Shown: piece after piece, positions 46,567 to 59,292 of the stretch | How positions within the stretch are numbered: position 1 is the stretch's first letter | How the letters are laid out: each line of letters starts with the position of its first letter | Assembly: GCF_041260155.1 (NCBI RefSeq) | Contig: NC_091940.1 | Coordinates: forward strand, 30,595,375 to 30,659,374 | Direction of reading: 5' to 3' | Length of the DNA: 64,000 bases | Origin: Ptychodera flava | Lineage: Eukaryota > Hemichordata > Enteropneusta > Ptychoderidae | Notes under the pieces: model-generated | Told to the model about the DNA's origin: nothing | Databases searched by the model: none | Seen by the model: only the letters and a program-made list of their open reading frames with translations | Made by a program: the position numbers and the translations under genes

Positions 46567-49500
46567 ATGGGCTTGCAAACCTGTGTGGTGCTGTTCTGTC
46601 TTGCTCTTCTGCCCCTGGCGGAGGCACACGTCGTCCACTCTGAGATATTCGACTCGGAAACGTCTGACATCGTGGTGACCACTCCAATGCCTGAGGAGTA
46701 CCCGGCAACCACGCCGATAGCCGAACTGACGTGGAGACTCAGCAGACGAGAAGAAGAGCTCGTTTTACAAGCCCACAACAAGGGTCGCCGTTCAGTTTAC
46801 CCACCAGCAGCGAACATGAATATTTTGGTGACGTATTACAGTAAAATGCTGCTTATTTTTACGATATCTGTTGTCGCTGTACCATGATATATATAGTTTT
46901 GCAACTACAGCTCAACTGCAGTTAATTTGGGCCACGAAAAGGAAAGACTTCCTCTTTCTAAAACTTTCCTCAAGAAAACTTTCAACCATTCTCTTTCGAA
47001 GTCAAGAATAAAAATCGGAGGTCGCTACACAAGTGGTGGTACTACAGAAACAAATTACAAAATATTGACTGGTATTTGGCATTCAAAATGGCCGCAATCC
47101 TCGTGTTATCTGGTTGGCGAAAAATTAATATTCCAGATTTTCACAATACTAAACCGATTAAATCTTTTACTTCATGAGCTTCAAAATGAGCCCCCACAAG
47201 TGGTAGACCAAAAGAATGTTGTAAAAGTTTGGGAGTCCGAATATCTGTCCCAAAATTTTTTTTTCAAATCTTGAAACGAACAAATGTTTGACACGAGATG
47301 TATGTCGAAAACGGCCCGAGGAAAATCTACAGTTTAAAAATGCTAAGTTGTTGAAGCTCTTCTTCTCAAGACTTGTCTTGGCAGAATCTTTTCTACATGT
47401 GTTTCACAAGCTGAGGTTTCATTTTAAAAATGGCGAAAGTTTTTTACTTTGTGAACGCTGTTCGTCGGGATCAGTGCAAAAAGCAGACTCCCAAAGTTAC
47501 CCAACTTAACTTTGCGTTCACCGCAACCGAAATTGGCAACAATAATGGCATGGACACGCGAGGTGGCTCTATAAGTAGTAGCCTTACATCATGCTTGAAC
47601 CCATTCAACTGTCCTCCAATTCTAACAGCGTATATCATTCTTTAGGTATGGGATGTTGGTCTGGCGAGAGCAGCCCAGAACGTGGTTAAAACGTGCGTCT
47701 ACACAACGTTCAGGCCATCCGAACTCGAAGATAGGACGTACCTGGCCGAAGTTACCGGACAGCAACCGGAGGTCGGTTTCCTCCTTGAGGATCACATCGC
47801 AGAACTGTTCCACCTTGGGCGGGTTAACCAGTACGCCAACAGGAGATGTACGTCCACGGACGAACACTGTGAAGCCTACAAAATCGTAAGTTGAGTAAGA
47901 TTTTGCAGACTATGCCTGTTGCCATATTAAAAAAATGCCCAAGCCGGATAAACGCGAGCACATGGTTGACCAGAGTGCACATATAGGTGGCTTAAAGCTC
48001 TTCATGACATAATGAAACACGGCCATGCTCATTCAGTTTTAGACCTGCTGCATGATGTCCTTACACAGGTAGCTGTGTCGGCTATTGTATGAAAATAAGA
48101 GAAATGTCGTTAAAGCTCTATAAGCTGTATCTTTTGGCTATTTTTTCAGAACTTCTGTTTTGTGGTTTTCCCTACATTTTCTGCATGGAATCCCTAAACT
48201 GTAATTTAATGCCAAGTATTGAGCATATCAACACAACCATATGAATAAAATCTACATTGTTGTTGTTAAAAATTGTATTAAAGTCCGGACCAGAATTCAT
48301 TTGTAAACAATAAATAATGATCACTACACACATAGAAGCTGTGTTGACAAAAAGAATACTCGAAATTTCAGCATGACAAACGGATATGGGTCAGACACAG
48401 TAGTTTGATATACAGAAGCAGAATACTGAAAAACTTGCCACAAGTGACAGGTTGTCCCTTTAAATTTTATGACTTCGAAAAACTTCCTGAAGGCCTTAAG
48501 CTTTGTTTTCGGTCTTCATCATTTGTGAGGGTTTGAGTTTTTACTGAATTAAACAAATCCTAAAAACGCTAAACCCAAATAACAGTTCCGATGTCGGATT
48601 TTATCTATCTCCGTTCATGTTTGAGGGAGCTTATGGGGTAGTTGTGCCTTGAAAAGCAAGACTTTAAAACTTTTGCTCACACTTTCCCCAAGGAAACTTA
48701 ATCATGCTCTTGCAAAATTAAGAATAACTATCTGGGATCGCTGTGCAAAATTTGGTACCAGAGATACAAATAACCCTAATATTTACTGATTTTTCAAATT
48801 CAATATGGCCGCTGTCCCTGTGTTAACTCTATGGGGAAAATTCAGTTTGTGATTTTTCAAACATTAAGACACTGAAAGTTTTGAGAACTCCCGCCGGGCG
48901 ATTCCAAATGAGCTCACATATAAGCGTTATACCACAGAAGTATTGTAAAAAAATTGAGTCTGAATACGTGTCCCCAAGGCGCATTCTACCTTGCGAAGCC
49001 TCAGTATATTAGCCTACCTGGCCGTGAAAAATACCGAAACTGAACCCAAAAATCTTTTCATCTCCATTCATCACAGATATCGTGGGGCGGAGTCTTCAGA
49101 ATTGGCTGTGCCCAGGTCCACTGTCAAAGTTTGAAAGATTTCTTGGCCGATTATTTCGTCATATCCTCAAACATTATATACTGGAAATGTTTCTATGAAA
49201 GCGAGTAAGTATGAAACCTTCTCAACTCCTACACGATTTATAATATACTCGAACTCGGTCCGGCACATCTATAGTAGTGGTATCGCCACAAACTGATGAC
49301 GTCATACCTGCCGTAGACCGAGCACTGTATGCAGTAGTCCATAATGGCGGTACTAACTGCAATGTGTCGTAAGTACCTTTCCTGGACTTGCCTCGCTAAA
49401 AATTAGATTTGTGAAAATAAAGTGAACCCAGGAAATTGCGAATAGATGTGAAAGTGACGGAATATTCTGATGGTATGACTGGAAAGTTATCATATGCCAT

Positions 49501-49631
49501 TACAGCTGTTATAATTTCCCGCCTTTCGACCGACAGAGACGAAATAAACAGTGATGGACCTCCGTATATAGATGGACCTCCATGTTCGGCGTGTTTGTCA
49601 GGTAGTGGCTGGTGCAGAGACGGGCTGTGTG
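46567..49631 (+). CDS. CAP-domain exons 1-4 of the mosaic protein
   Basis: Exon 1 gives a signal peptide ([12 protein letters not shown]) and the CAP start [19 protein letters not shown]. Exon 2 gives [10 protein letters not shown]. Exon 3 gives [16 protein letters not shown] and YWKCFYE. Exon 4 gives the hinge [19 protein letters not shown]. The phases 0, 0, 2, 1 join cleanly. Against the usual CAP signatures, GENL-like and GHYTQ-like motifs are replaced ([11 protein letters not shown]), so the His-Glu-His set appears lost. Confidence 0.9.
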
Positions 49632-52600
49632 GTAGGTCTTCAACTGTAATCATAGGTCAACATTATATATTATTGCCTGAATACATGGGTTTAGGTGCCC
49701 GAGAGCAGGTGACAATTTGCTCGACGCCAGGAGGGCAAATTGTCACCTGCTGCGAGGGCACATAAACCCATGTATTCAGGCAATATTTTTTTTACATGCC
49801 TCTTAACAGTTAATGCTATATGACATTTAGTTACAAGCAGGGCATTTTCAAACAATTTTACCATTATCAACCAGCATCAAACAGATTTTAACGAAAGTCA
49901 AAATAGCAGTGCGAGCACGGATATTTTGCATCTGGCGTTAAGCGTCTACTTTGACGTCGAAAACCTCGAAAGGCTTCACTGGCCCGGGTAGCCATGGAAA
50001 CCGGTCAGTACATCGTTCAAAGGTTCGCTAACATCCCGGATGTTCCTATTCAAATCAATGCACTGATTTGCATTCACCTCGAGGCATGTAATAAATTGAA
50101 ATACTGGTTTCTTAACTGATGGAACGGGCCATTTCGCCCTTTGTCCTTCGATGGCCAAAAACTTAGAATTTGTCATATGTAAAATTACTGTCGGTGATCT
50201 TGGGGAATGGATGCCCAGAGCATATCTCTGAGCTCTACAAAACTTGCCTTGTACGTAAGTCGCGTACTAGGAAAACCAATTCGCGCGCAAAAAAAGTTGG
50301 CTCCAAAGATAAAGACACAACTTTATGTACATTAAATATTATCACTATTCCACCATGTAAACTTTGGTGACTGAGAGTGGATTCTGTCATTATGAGAACG
50401 CACGTCACTTTATCTATGGAATAGAAGCAAACGATCGGACATCGTGATAAATTTCCCGATAAAGTTCTCTTATCGATAAAGTTCTTATGCAAATTTCACT
50501 CCCCTACTTTTTCTCATTTCCGCAGACCCTACGTGTGCCTACTTCATGGAGGACTGCACATGCGGTTTAGTGTGCGAAGATGGTCTTGTCATCGATGCGC
50601 ATGACTGTGTCTGTCGGGACCCAGGAGCCTACGAGAAGTATTGTCTAGGTGAGTGTACATGATTTTGTGAAACAAAAATGAAGATTCTTCATTGAATCAG
50701 CATTAAAACTTGTATTTCTCGCTTTAGATACAGACTATATCAGTGGCTGTGCAACCTGACGAGTCGACCATTGAAATGGAAAATTTTGCAAGAGATCCGA
50801 TCAAATCATACTTTTATCTAAATATGTACTGAGGATATTTTACTTTCCTTAAATTCTTGACGTAAAAAGAATGTAAATGCTGGGTGGTTAAGATTAATTT
50901 ATGAAGAAATCTTCCCGCAAGTTCATTTCTTGATGAATTAAAAATGTCCTTGATCCAGATATGATTAATATGTTAATTCCGGATATCACTATTTCACACT
51001 CCAGATCGGGGATTTCCTGAATGCCCGGAAGACTCCATACGCCATCCTTTCACGTGTGATTGTTTCTGTAAACCAGGCTTGTACCTTAACATACAGGGCA
51101 AATGTGTCGGTGAGTTGTTTTTTTTAGTCTAGGACTTTTGACAGTTATGAATCTTAGAATGTGATCGCTACGTTTTAGCCGTTAAATGAATAGGGAAAAC
51201 TTGTCTCACATATAGCCAAGGTTGTACTTTTATAGAACCCCTTGAAACTCACTGTCAACCACTGAAGTTTTCGAATCGATCGCCTATACTTGCAAAATTG
51301 TTAAACTGTCCAAACGCGGATTGCAATTTTGGCACAAGTCTCTTGCCCACTATCGCTAAATCGGGAGAACCATGAACCACGATCATGAGAAATGGTTGTT
51401 GACCGTTCGGGACTGAAAATTTCCGTGTACGCCCTTTTCCTTGGCCAGATATCAACGAGTGTGCAACTGACAATGGCGGGTGTGGACAAACCTGTGTCAA
51501 TTTGTATGGTACCTACCGGTGCAGCTGTGACTACGGATATGAATTGGAAAGCAAGGGACAGTGTACCGGTGAGTACAAATAGCAAATTTTGCATAGTTTC
51601 GTAAACCGTTACACTTTAAAAATCTGTCCTGTCGACATTTAAAGCTGATTTTAACAATCTTCAGGACATGGTGCGGTTGTTTGATAATCGAACCGCTATC
51701 AGCCAGACGTTCGGACTTTGCGATTGCGAGTTGATGTCAATAAGGAATTTCATTGAAACTCCTCCTTTCTGGCACGGTGGTTATGATTATTATGTCTTTG
51801 TAAAGTATGTTGTTTTCTGTACTTTAGACGTCCTTTAATACATAACTGCATAAATTGTATTCCATATTTTTTTTCCATAGAAATCGACGAGTGTGAGTTT
51901 GACAACGGTGGATGCGACCAATACTGTGTTAACACTCCGGGTGCATATTACTGCGACTGTGACACTGGCTACACGCTTTCCTTGGATGGCCACTTCTGTG
52001 ATCCAATTGATGTACTGCCTACGGTTCCAGGAGGCGATGTGGGTAAGAAATAGCTGTTCTTATTGTAGGATAATTGATCCATTTCCATTAAGTGCACAAA
52101 TCGTAAGATTTTGTCCATTGCGCATTTTGCATTTTCTCCGCGTAGTCTGTAATTACATTCAACGTTAACATTTTCTTGTCCTTAGAAAATATCTGCATAA
52201 AGGTGATAGCCGGTGCATTCACTTCCCCATGCATTTCAGATAGTTTCTCATTTTTTCTTAAAAGTTGCACAAAGAAGAATGCGCCCCGGGTACAGATATT
52301 CGGCTCTCAAACATTTACAATATTGTTTTGGCCTACCACTTGGGGGCGTCATTTGAAGCTTATGGAGTAAGTTCTCCGGCCCAGTTTTGTAAAATCGGGA
52401 ACTTTATTTTTCCCATATAAGATAACACAGGGATGGGAGCTATTTCGAAATTGAAATATCGGTAAATATTGAACATTTTGTTTCTCTATTACCAAAATTT
52501 GGGCGTCGATCCCAGATTTTCATTCTTGATTTTGAAAGAATGGTTGACAGTTTGCTGTAGGGAAGAAAGTTTTAGCACAAGTTTTAAGTCTTTTATTTCC

Positions 52601-55600
52601 AGAGGAACTACTTGAAACCATTCTATTATATCTGAAGAATAGACGCCAGAGACCGCCGTAAAATATTGCAACCACATAAACGAATTAACTAAATTTTACT
52701 GTTTGAAATTCAAAATGGCCGTCATCCCTATATTTGTTCTAAAATTGCATTTTTGATTTTAAAAAAATGTCACAATTAAGATTTAAGCTTCACATTCTAT
52801 AAAGTATATTCGAAATTTGAGTGGAAGTGCCTGAATATATCCAAGGCTCATGCTATCCTAATGTGACGACAGCTGTAACTTCTGATGTTATATCTTGCTC
52901 TAATTTTTTCCGACAAATCTAAATATTAAACGTGCAAAAACCTATCATGTGCATTTTGAAATGCAGTTGTCGACAAACTGACAGTTTGACAGTTTCACAC
53001 GTGCAGCCGGTGTCAACAAGTTCAACGATTGTGACATTTGTGCTAGACTGAGGGCGCGCTCTACCCTCCCGTAAGGAGGGAGCGTAGAGAGCGCCCTCAA
53101 GAGACTGATCTTTCAGTCTACTTTAGTACGTGATTTCGACAGTCGACGGATAAAGTTTTACAACTATTTAAAACAAAACTACAAACAATTCTTCAGAGTA
53201 TTTTTTCATGATTCCTCATCTTTACTTTGCCAGGTCGCCTGATACAAGTGGAAACCGACAAGGCGGCGTGTCTGGCCGAGGCAAATCTGCTGTGCGACCA
53301 CATCTGTTTAAATACCTCAACTGGATACCGATGTGCGTGCAATCCTGGCTACCGGCTGGAATCGGATGGACAGTCGTGCAGAGGTACCGCCAACTAGTCT
53401 TCTTTGGGAAACTAAACTACTTAATTAGACAAGAAAATGCAGTTCATTGAATGAAAAACTTGCCAGCGTGACCGAGCGCAGTGCTTGATTTTGTTCAAAC
53501 TCTGGGATATTGCAGGAGCACATGTCCAAATATTTTGGCTAGAACGGAGATGGCGCCCTCCCTTTGAATGACAAATGTTTTTATTAAGTTCGACAATTAA
53601 AATGTTTCGGTTTAACGCCTGGCACTGATCCTGGAGGACAATTGAAATACATTTATCTTCATTTGAGAAAAAAAATTGTGGGAAGCCTAGACTACACTCG
53701 ATAAACAAAAATATCCCTAAAAAACCCTGAAGAGTAAAAACTTTCCTCCACCATACTTTGGAGTGAAACTTTATGTAATGTGCCATCCTCGAATTCTGGA
53801 CTGCATCACCCTCAGCAATACGCATCTCAGTGTCGACAAATTCCATAGAAAGCGGCACAGCACTTGCCTACGCCGCCAAAACAAAAAAGCGCCCTCGTCA
53901 TCCGTCGACAAAATTATTCCTATATGTCACTTTGGTATGTGGTGGAATTTAAAGCTATGGTCGATATCACCTGGCCTGGTTAACGAGGCTAGTTTTTTTT
54001 TATCAGACATCAACGAATGCGACTTAAACAAAGGAGGGTGTGAACATAATTGTACCAATCTACCAGGCTCTTACTCCTGCTCGTGCACCGCTGGCTTTGT
54101 GTTAGACTACGATGACCACAGGTGTAGGACGGATGGTAAGCAAGCTTCACCTTTTTAAACGGACGCGGGTGAGCTGTATTAGGAGTGCATGGATTGGATT
54201 TCATCGTATCTGACAAGTATGAACGACATAATACTATCACCGAACGATTGATGACGACCGTTTTTTGCACATTTACTGAATTTCAGAACATTTGGTTAAA
54301 AGTTGAAATGCAAGAATTTCAATGAAATCAGGTGAAACGAACTCCCCTGGATGGGGTGTCCTCCGTCAAGAAGCACGCACAGCTATGCAAGTTGCACACT
54401 TGTTTGACGTCATGGCTACATGATATCGTCAAGCACGAAACTGTCTCAAAACTGCACCTGCACTCCACGATGACAAAGTGCCTTTGCATTTATAAAAACG
54501 GCAGTAGATGGCGAGCAATGCATTAATTTATCAAGTATGATAAATAGTTATCATATAATTTTAAAGTAAAAGTTTGAACAATGTAAGTGTGCGTCAAATA
54601 GCTACCCTCGTCACCATTTCTGTAGCATTTCAAAGAAAAGTCCATATCTGTTCATTGTTCGCCCTGATCCACTCCATCGGGTATTTCTATTGATCACCAG
54701 AGTAATATTGCCCCAACTAAAACAAAACTTAACAGCTAATAAGGTAAGAAATGCACCATATATTGAGTTAAATTGTTTGATATTAGTTTTTTAAGCAAGA
54801 ACTGTGATCTTGTACAGTATACATCACTGTTGGGACTGTACCACTCGATAGCGTGAGCACTAACACAAATATATTTGCGGTGCACGAAAACCATGTGCCA
54901 TTCATGTGATGACCTTTCTTTTACTCTTGTAGTGTGCTCGCTTGGTTCCCACTGTAGTGGTAATGGATATCTTGATGTCGCGGCATGCGTGTGCCATTGC
55001 TCGGATGGCTACAAGGGCAACGAATGTCAAAGTAAGTAAAGCCATGGTCACTGACACTTGCCTTCATGATGATATTACATATTATCAGTTCCCTTCTACC
55101 CGTACGGTCTCAATAAAGGCACGTATTGCATGCCGGTTCAGGTTGGAACCAGCCACGCCGAGACCGTAGGTTCCTTCTTACAGACAAAATTTCGATAATT
55201 TCCGTACTTCCATTGCACAGCAATGGGATGCAAGTCCAGCTGTTGAATGTGTTTCTCAACAGTGCAATTGAGACGTCTGCACTGAAGAGGAAGCTGAAAC
55301 GTACGCTTTAAGACAGTTCTGAGATTGCCAATTGCGTTTGCACATGTATTTTGGAATAAACAAATAGTGATAACAAGTTCAAGAAAGGGCGAGAAGTACT
55401 TTCGATATTTAGAACATGGATATTGGAAGTGACAATTTTGGTCTTTAAAAGGAACCCAAAACTTTGGAATGAAAACTGTGCGAGAGAGGAATATAATAAC
55501 ATTATAGCCTAACCGAGGGAAATGATTAACCCGGCCCTCCTGACGTCGGGCAAATGGTCACCTGCTCTCGGGCACATATTCCCTTGTTTTGTCTGTAATC

Positions 55601-58600
55601 TATACTGTGGAAATAAAACTGGATTTGTAAGAGGCTGCTGGTAGTTTGATTTGAAAGTAAAATTGTCCTGTTTTTCAACAAAATTCAACTCTCATGCAAA
55701 GACCCTGAAATAGTCTTTAGTACAAATTCCCCCACTCTTCTGCGAATGTAAATACCCGTGACATATTTTTTTTAATACAGCACCATGTGCAATTGACGAA
55801 ACTGAATGCTGGGAAGTCTTTCGAAAACGCGCTCTGGAGTATGACCAAGACTATTGCCCAGTCTTTTGTAGAGAATGCGGTAAGTAATCATGCCATGTGC
55901 TATTTCAACAACTGCGCATGCGAACACAAACTACGGTGCCAGGACACTCTCAGTGGTGTACACGTTAAAGAGACAACATATCTGTTGCATATCTGCTTTC
56001 AAGTACATCAAATGCTCCACGAAAGAACACGAAATTGTGTTATAATCTGCCACATTCTCATTCTGTTTCGCAATTTGCTACAACACATATGAGGTGACGA
56101 GAAATGCTCGAAAAGAACTGTATTGTTTCAAAGACTTTCCCTGGGGGACAAGTTGTCGAAAAAGTGCCTACTCACGTGATCACATATACGGAAAGTCGTC
56201 TGCAGCTTTTTAAATGGCGGGTGGTTTGAGCGCGATGAACGATAGCCCTCTAAATAAAACAGCAAGATCTTTCTTCCAATTCAACAGGGCAGAAACTTGG
56301 AGAGTTCATGGGCAAGTTTTAAAGTGCAAAAATGAACGTCATTTAGTGCGGACGTTTTCGGTTCTTGTCACAAAACTGTCATCTTTAAACATGACCGCTG
56401 TGGAGAACTCTCAGGGTAAATTCTCAAGATTTGTTATAATTGCGGTGTACGCAAAAGCAACATCAATGAACCACATTGTCATTATCGAATTAATATTATA
56501 GTTATAGCTGCACTTCATTATCCCTCGAAGGTCGTGCGTTAGTATACGGGAAATGCATAGTTATATCCCTCCGACTAAGGCCTATCGGTGTATTTCTTGA
56601 AACTCACGGCTATGAAGAGTTGCATGTATAGCGCCACTGCACTGCAATCACAGGTGATATGTGTCGGCTATATTCTGTTTCCTGAGAACACTGTCAGTTT
56701 GCGATATAAATCTTGGAGGGAGTTTAAATTTGCAGTAAAAACTAGCTCTTAGAATTCCTTTTTTACAGCTTGCCTGTCGCAGTATCCTGTGTGTACTAAC
56801 AGTGGCGAGTTGAAGTATAGCGAAGACAACCGACACTGTCGGTGTTACTGTCCACTACCCTGGGCCGGAAAATCTTGTGAAGGTAATCTTAAGCTATACG
56901 CGTCAAAGGCAAAATCCTTAATATTGACCCAAACTTTCCTAAATTAAATTTTGAACCATTCTATGACCAAATCAAAAATAAAAATCTTCTCACCTGCAAA
57001 TTTTGGCACAAGAGAAAAAAAATGCCTAACATTTATCGATATTTGAAATTCAAAATGGCTGCCATTCCTGTGTTAACTCTACGAGGGAAAATAAAATGTT
57101 CGATTTTCGGAAAGGTAACAAATGATTTGGCAATTTTTTCCTTCTCCTAGAGCTTTAATAAAGAACCCCAACAAATGGTTGACCAGAAAAGGATTGTAAA
57201 AAATTTAGTGCCAAATATATTCCCGAGGCTCACTATCTTTATTTATTAAGCACCTAGAAATTGAAAGACACTATGCTTGCTTCCTAAACAATTCCTGTCG
57301 AAATGGAAAATAAAAATCGGGGGTCGGCGTTAAAAATATGGTCATAGAGAAACTAACAACCAAGTATATTTTCCGACTGTTGAAATTCAGAATGAATCAG
57401 TTTTTTTAAAAAGTAAGCCCGTACAAAGTTTTACTCCATGAGTTTTAAACTTCAACACCTCAAGTGGTAGACCAAAAAGGATTAAAAGTGCGTATCCCAA
57501 AATCTCTCCCAAAGGCGGGTCTGTTGCGCAGCATGTACATCCACAATTCTTTAATTTGCACACATGGACATCAGTGCCCATTACTGCTTCCATTTAATAC
57601 ATTAGTTTCCATCTTACTTATCAAGTAAAAAGATATTGAAAGTAAAACTTGAAAGCAAATAGTTGAATGGAAAGTGCACCAAGCCCAGTACATTTGCACG
57701 CGTTACAATACTGATTTTCAGAGTGCATTCATCTGTAAACTGAGTTACGTTAACCACAAAATCTTTTCTTTTGACATATCCGTTCAAAATGTTTCTTGAG
57801 CAACACAATGCAATGAGATGCCTAGACACACAAGGAGCGTAGAGAGCGCCCTCTATCGACGGGTCCTTTTTTTCTGCAAAATACTTCAGACGACTTTCTG
57901 AACATTTCTGATCAAAAGCAGAAATCATTGTTTTCCTGGATTCAGTATGAAAACATTGTATTTAGAGAAATACGAGTGGGAAGAACTATTGCAAAATTGA
58001 TCCTGTATCATTTGATCTTACCTCGCTTCAAAGTTTTGGTCTGCGTATGCAGACCCTGAAACATTCCCAGCTATATAGTAGGCGCGCATTGAAGTGCGAG
58101 AAATGAAAATGTTCGGTCATGTCATCGCTGGTTCTTCCCTTGCAGATTGCAGCTTGACAGACTGTGAGAACGGTGGTACACTGAACTCCAATACCTGTAA
58201 GTGCGAATGTCCTGCAGGATGGATGGGTCTGCGATGCGAAGGTAATTAGGAGGAATGAACTTGACGTTTGGGTGGGATTGTAAGAATTACAAAGAAAATG
58301 CTAATTACGGAGTATACATTTGTATTGTCACAGGACACTTAAAATACATGCAATTCGAACTAATACTCTATATTTACAAGAGAATACAAGGGACGTAAGA
58401 CAACATGCATTTTGCTGGAAATTCAAAAAGGTTTGTATAAAAGTAAAGATTTGCGCCAGTGTGTTAAAACGTCCTTGCAAGGCTCTGCATCAGATTTCTT
58501 GAAGGCAAGGCGGTTGATATGAGATCTTAATTAGGTGATAATTAGTGTGAAATATTTGCATAATTGCATATTTAAGAGTTGCCACATTAAATATGCACAT

Positions 58601-59292
58601 TCTGCGAATCCGGTTGGCGGACAAAAATGCATTGGCCATGCTCGGTGAGCATACTTGAGAAAAGAACGTCGTCTGTCGATGTTAAATATACTGTTTTCTT
58701 TTTCTTACTCTGTGAGTCCTGATTTTTTTGTATCGTTTGCTTTTACAGAAACGTGTGTACAGACCTCCATGCTTTGCACAAGCTTGACAGAACCATACTG
58801 TGAGAGCTTGCCTATTGTTGCAGAAAAGTGTCCGGTGTTATGCGGAGCCTGCAGTAAGTACTGTACAGCCATCCTACCAACGCTGCCATGGCTCGAGTGA
58901 CTCGCTGGTTCAAAAATTTCCAAAAACCGTTCGCTCAGTTCAACAGCAACGTTTGACAGCAGCGACAAACTAGTTCTGTACATTGCGTAGTCCATTTTTG
59001 TTATTTCATTGAAGGAAGGGGGGCTGTTATTGTGACCAATCTGTTCGGATGTGTTTGGATATGATGGGATGAGTGTTGATCTATTGTACCGCTGTATTTC
59101 TCAATGATCGATATGCTGTGGTGATATCGTCATAATATGCACATAGTTTGGAAGATGTTCATGTAAAAACTTTGAAGTCATTTGAAATACCAACTTGCAA
59201 TGAACTGTTACAGTATGTATTTTCGTATTCCTTGTTTTCCCCATTCTTGATACGATCACGCTAAGCCCTTTATTTTCTCTTTAGCACTATAG
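46567..59292 (+). CDS. Secreted CAP-EGF-ShKT mosaic protein (16 coding exons, intact)
   Basis: Exons: 46567-46827, 47646-47885, 49077-49204, 49537-49631, 50526-50648, 51005-51109, 51449-51568, 51881-52042, 53234-53383, 54007-54135, 54933-55031, 55781-55879, 56769-56882, 58146-58241, 58749-58853, 59285-59292. All splice sites are GT-AG and the joined length is 2,034 bp (677 residues), fully in frame. The ATG has a good context (AGCATGG). Order: signal peptide, CAP/SCP domain, CRISP-like Cys hinge, two EGF-like modules, calcium-binding EGFs (DINEC, EIDEC, DINEC) with a non-canonical one between, EGF, ShKT, EGF, EGF, ShKT. This predicts a secreted extracellular protein; the partner is unknown. 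Canonical CAP pocket histidines are not evident, so a scaffold or adhesive role is more likely than the CAP cavity function (inference). Confidence 0.92.
46935..47275 (+). repeat. Copy of MITE-like family 1 (intron 1 of CAP gene)
   Basis: Shares CTCAAGAAAACTTTCAACC, AAGAATAAAAATCGG and TTCAAAATGGCCGC blocks with the other copies, in the same orientation as the gene. Confidence 0.75.
48645..48995 (+). repeat. Copy of MITE-like family 1 (intron 2 of CAP gene)
   Basis: Nearly full length: GTGCCTTGAAAAGCAAGACT at the start, AATATGGCCGCTGTCCC in the middle, AAGGCGCATTCTACCTTG at the end. Confidence 0.8.
49668..49785. repeat. Foldback family 3 (intron 4 of CAP gene)
   Basis: TATTGCCTGAATACATGGGT pairs with its inverse at the right end, and GAGCAGGTGACAATTTGC pairs with GCAAATTGTCACCTGCTG. 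The central loop is about 20 bp near 49727. A half copy is at 55531-55590. Confidence 0.9.
50526..54135 (+). CDS. EGF-module exons 5-10 of the mosaic protein
   Basis: Six phase 1-1 exons, one module each. Exons 5 and 6 are short Cys-rich EGF-like units ([21 protein letters not shown]). Exons 7, 8 and 10 are calcium-binding EGFs with D/E-I-N/D-E-C starts and the C-x-N-x4-Y-x-C hydroxylation pattern ([30 protein letters not shown]). Exon 9 is an EGF without the DxxEC start. Exon 8 ends with a Pro/Gly linker. Confidence 0.92.
52430..52850. repeat. Two family-1 fragments, head to head (intron 8 of CAP gene)
   Basis: 52430-52590 is in reverse orientation (AACACAGGGATGGGAGC, TACCAAAATTTGGGCG, GAAAGAATGGTTGA). 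52650-52850 is in forward orientation (TTCAAAATGGCCGTCATCCC). Together they suggest nested or rearranged copies. Confidence 0.6.
53047..53118. repeat. Foldback family 2 copy (intron 8 of CAP gene)
   Basis: GAGGGCGCGCTCTACCCTCC pairs with GGAGGGAGCGTAGAGAGCGC around TCCCGTAAGG. The right flank GACTGATCTTTCAGTC resembles the outer arm at 17185-17198. Confidence 0.8.
54933..59292 (+). CDS. EGF/ShKT exons 11-16 of the mosaic protein
   Basis: Exon 11 EGF ([14 protein letters not shown]). Exon 12 a ShKT-like module with six Cys and no EGF spacing (CAIDETECW...YCPVFCREC). Exons 13 and 14 EGF ([28 protein letters not shown]). Exon 15 a second ShKT-like module (CPVLCGAC end). The last coding exon, 59285-59292, adds only Thr-Leu-stop. 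The ShKT label rests on Cys spacing and the terminal C-x3-C-x2-C. Confidence 0.85.
55531..55590 (-). repeat. Half copy of foldback family 3 (intron 11 of CAP gene)
   Basis: GGTCACCTGCTCTCGGGCAC matches the inverse of the left arm at 49696-49730, preceded by CTGACGTCGGGCAAA. Confidence 0.75.
56920..57510 (+). repeat. Two consecutive copies of MITE-like family 1 (intron 13 of CAP gene)
   Basis: The first copy is about 56920-57235 (TTCAAAATGGCTGCCATTCC, CCGAGGCTCACTATC end). The second, about 57255-57510, repeats AATCGGGGGTCGGCG, AGAGAAACTAACAA and CAAGTGGTAGACCAAAA in the same order. Confidence 0.7.
57833..57865 (+). repeat. Single arm of foldback family 2 (intron 13 of CAP gene)
   Basis: AGGAGCGTAGAGAGCGCCCT followed by CTATCGACGGGTC, matching the right arm at 17150-17180. 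Confidence 0.75.

Noticed and set aside
49436-49765. Longer single-exon reading of the CAP hinge
   Set aside because: Only 49537-49631 fits the acceptor, donor and phases of neighbouring exons; the rest runs into intron and foldback sequence.
55096-55170. Possible small foldback (ACGGTCTC...GAGACCGT)
   Set aside because: Only about 10 bp at the ends pair and the interior does not, so it could be chance.
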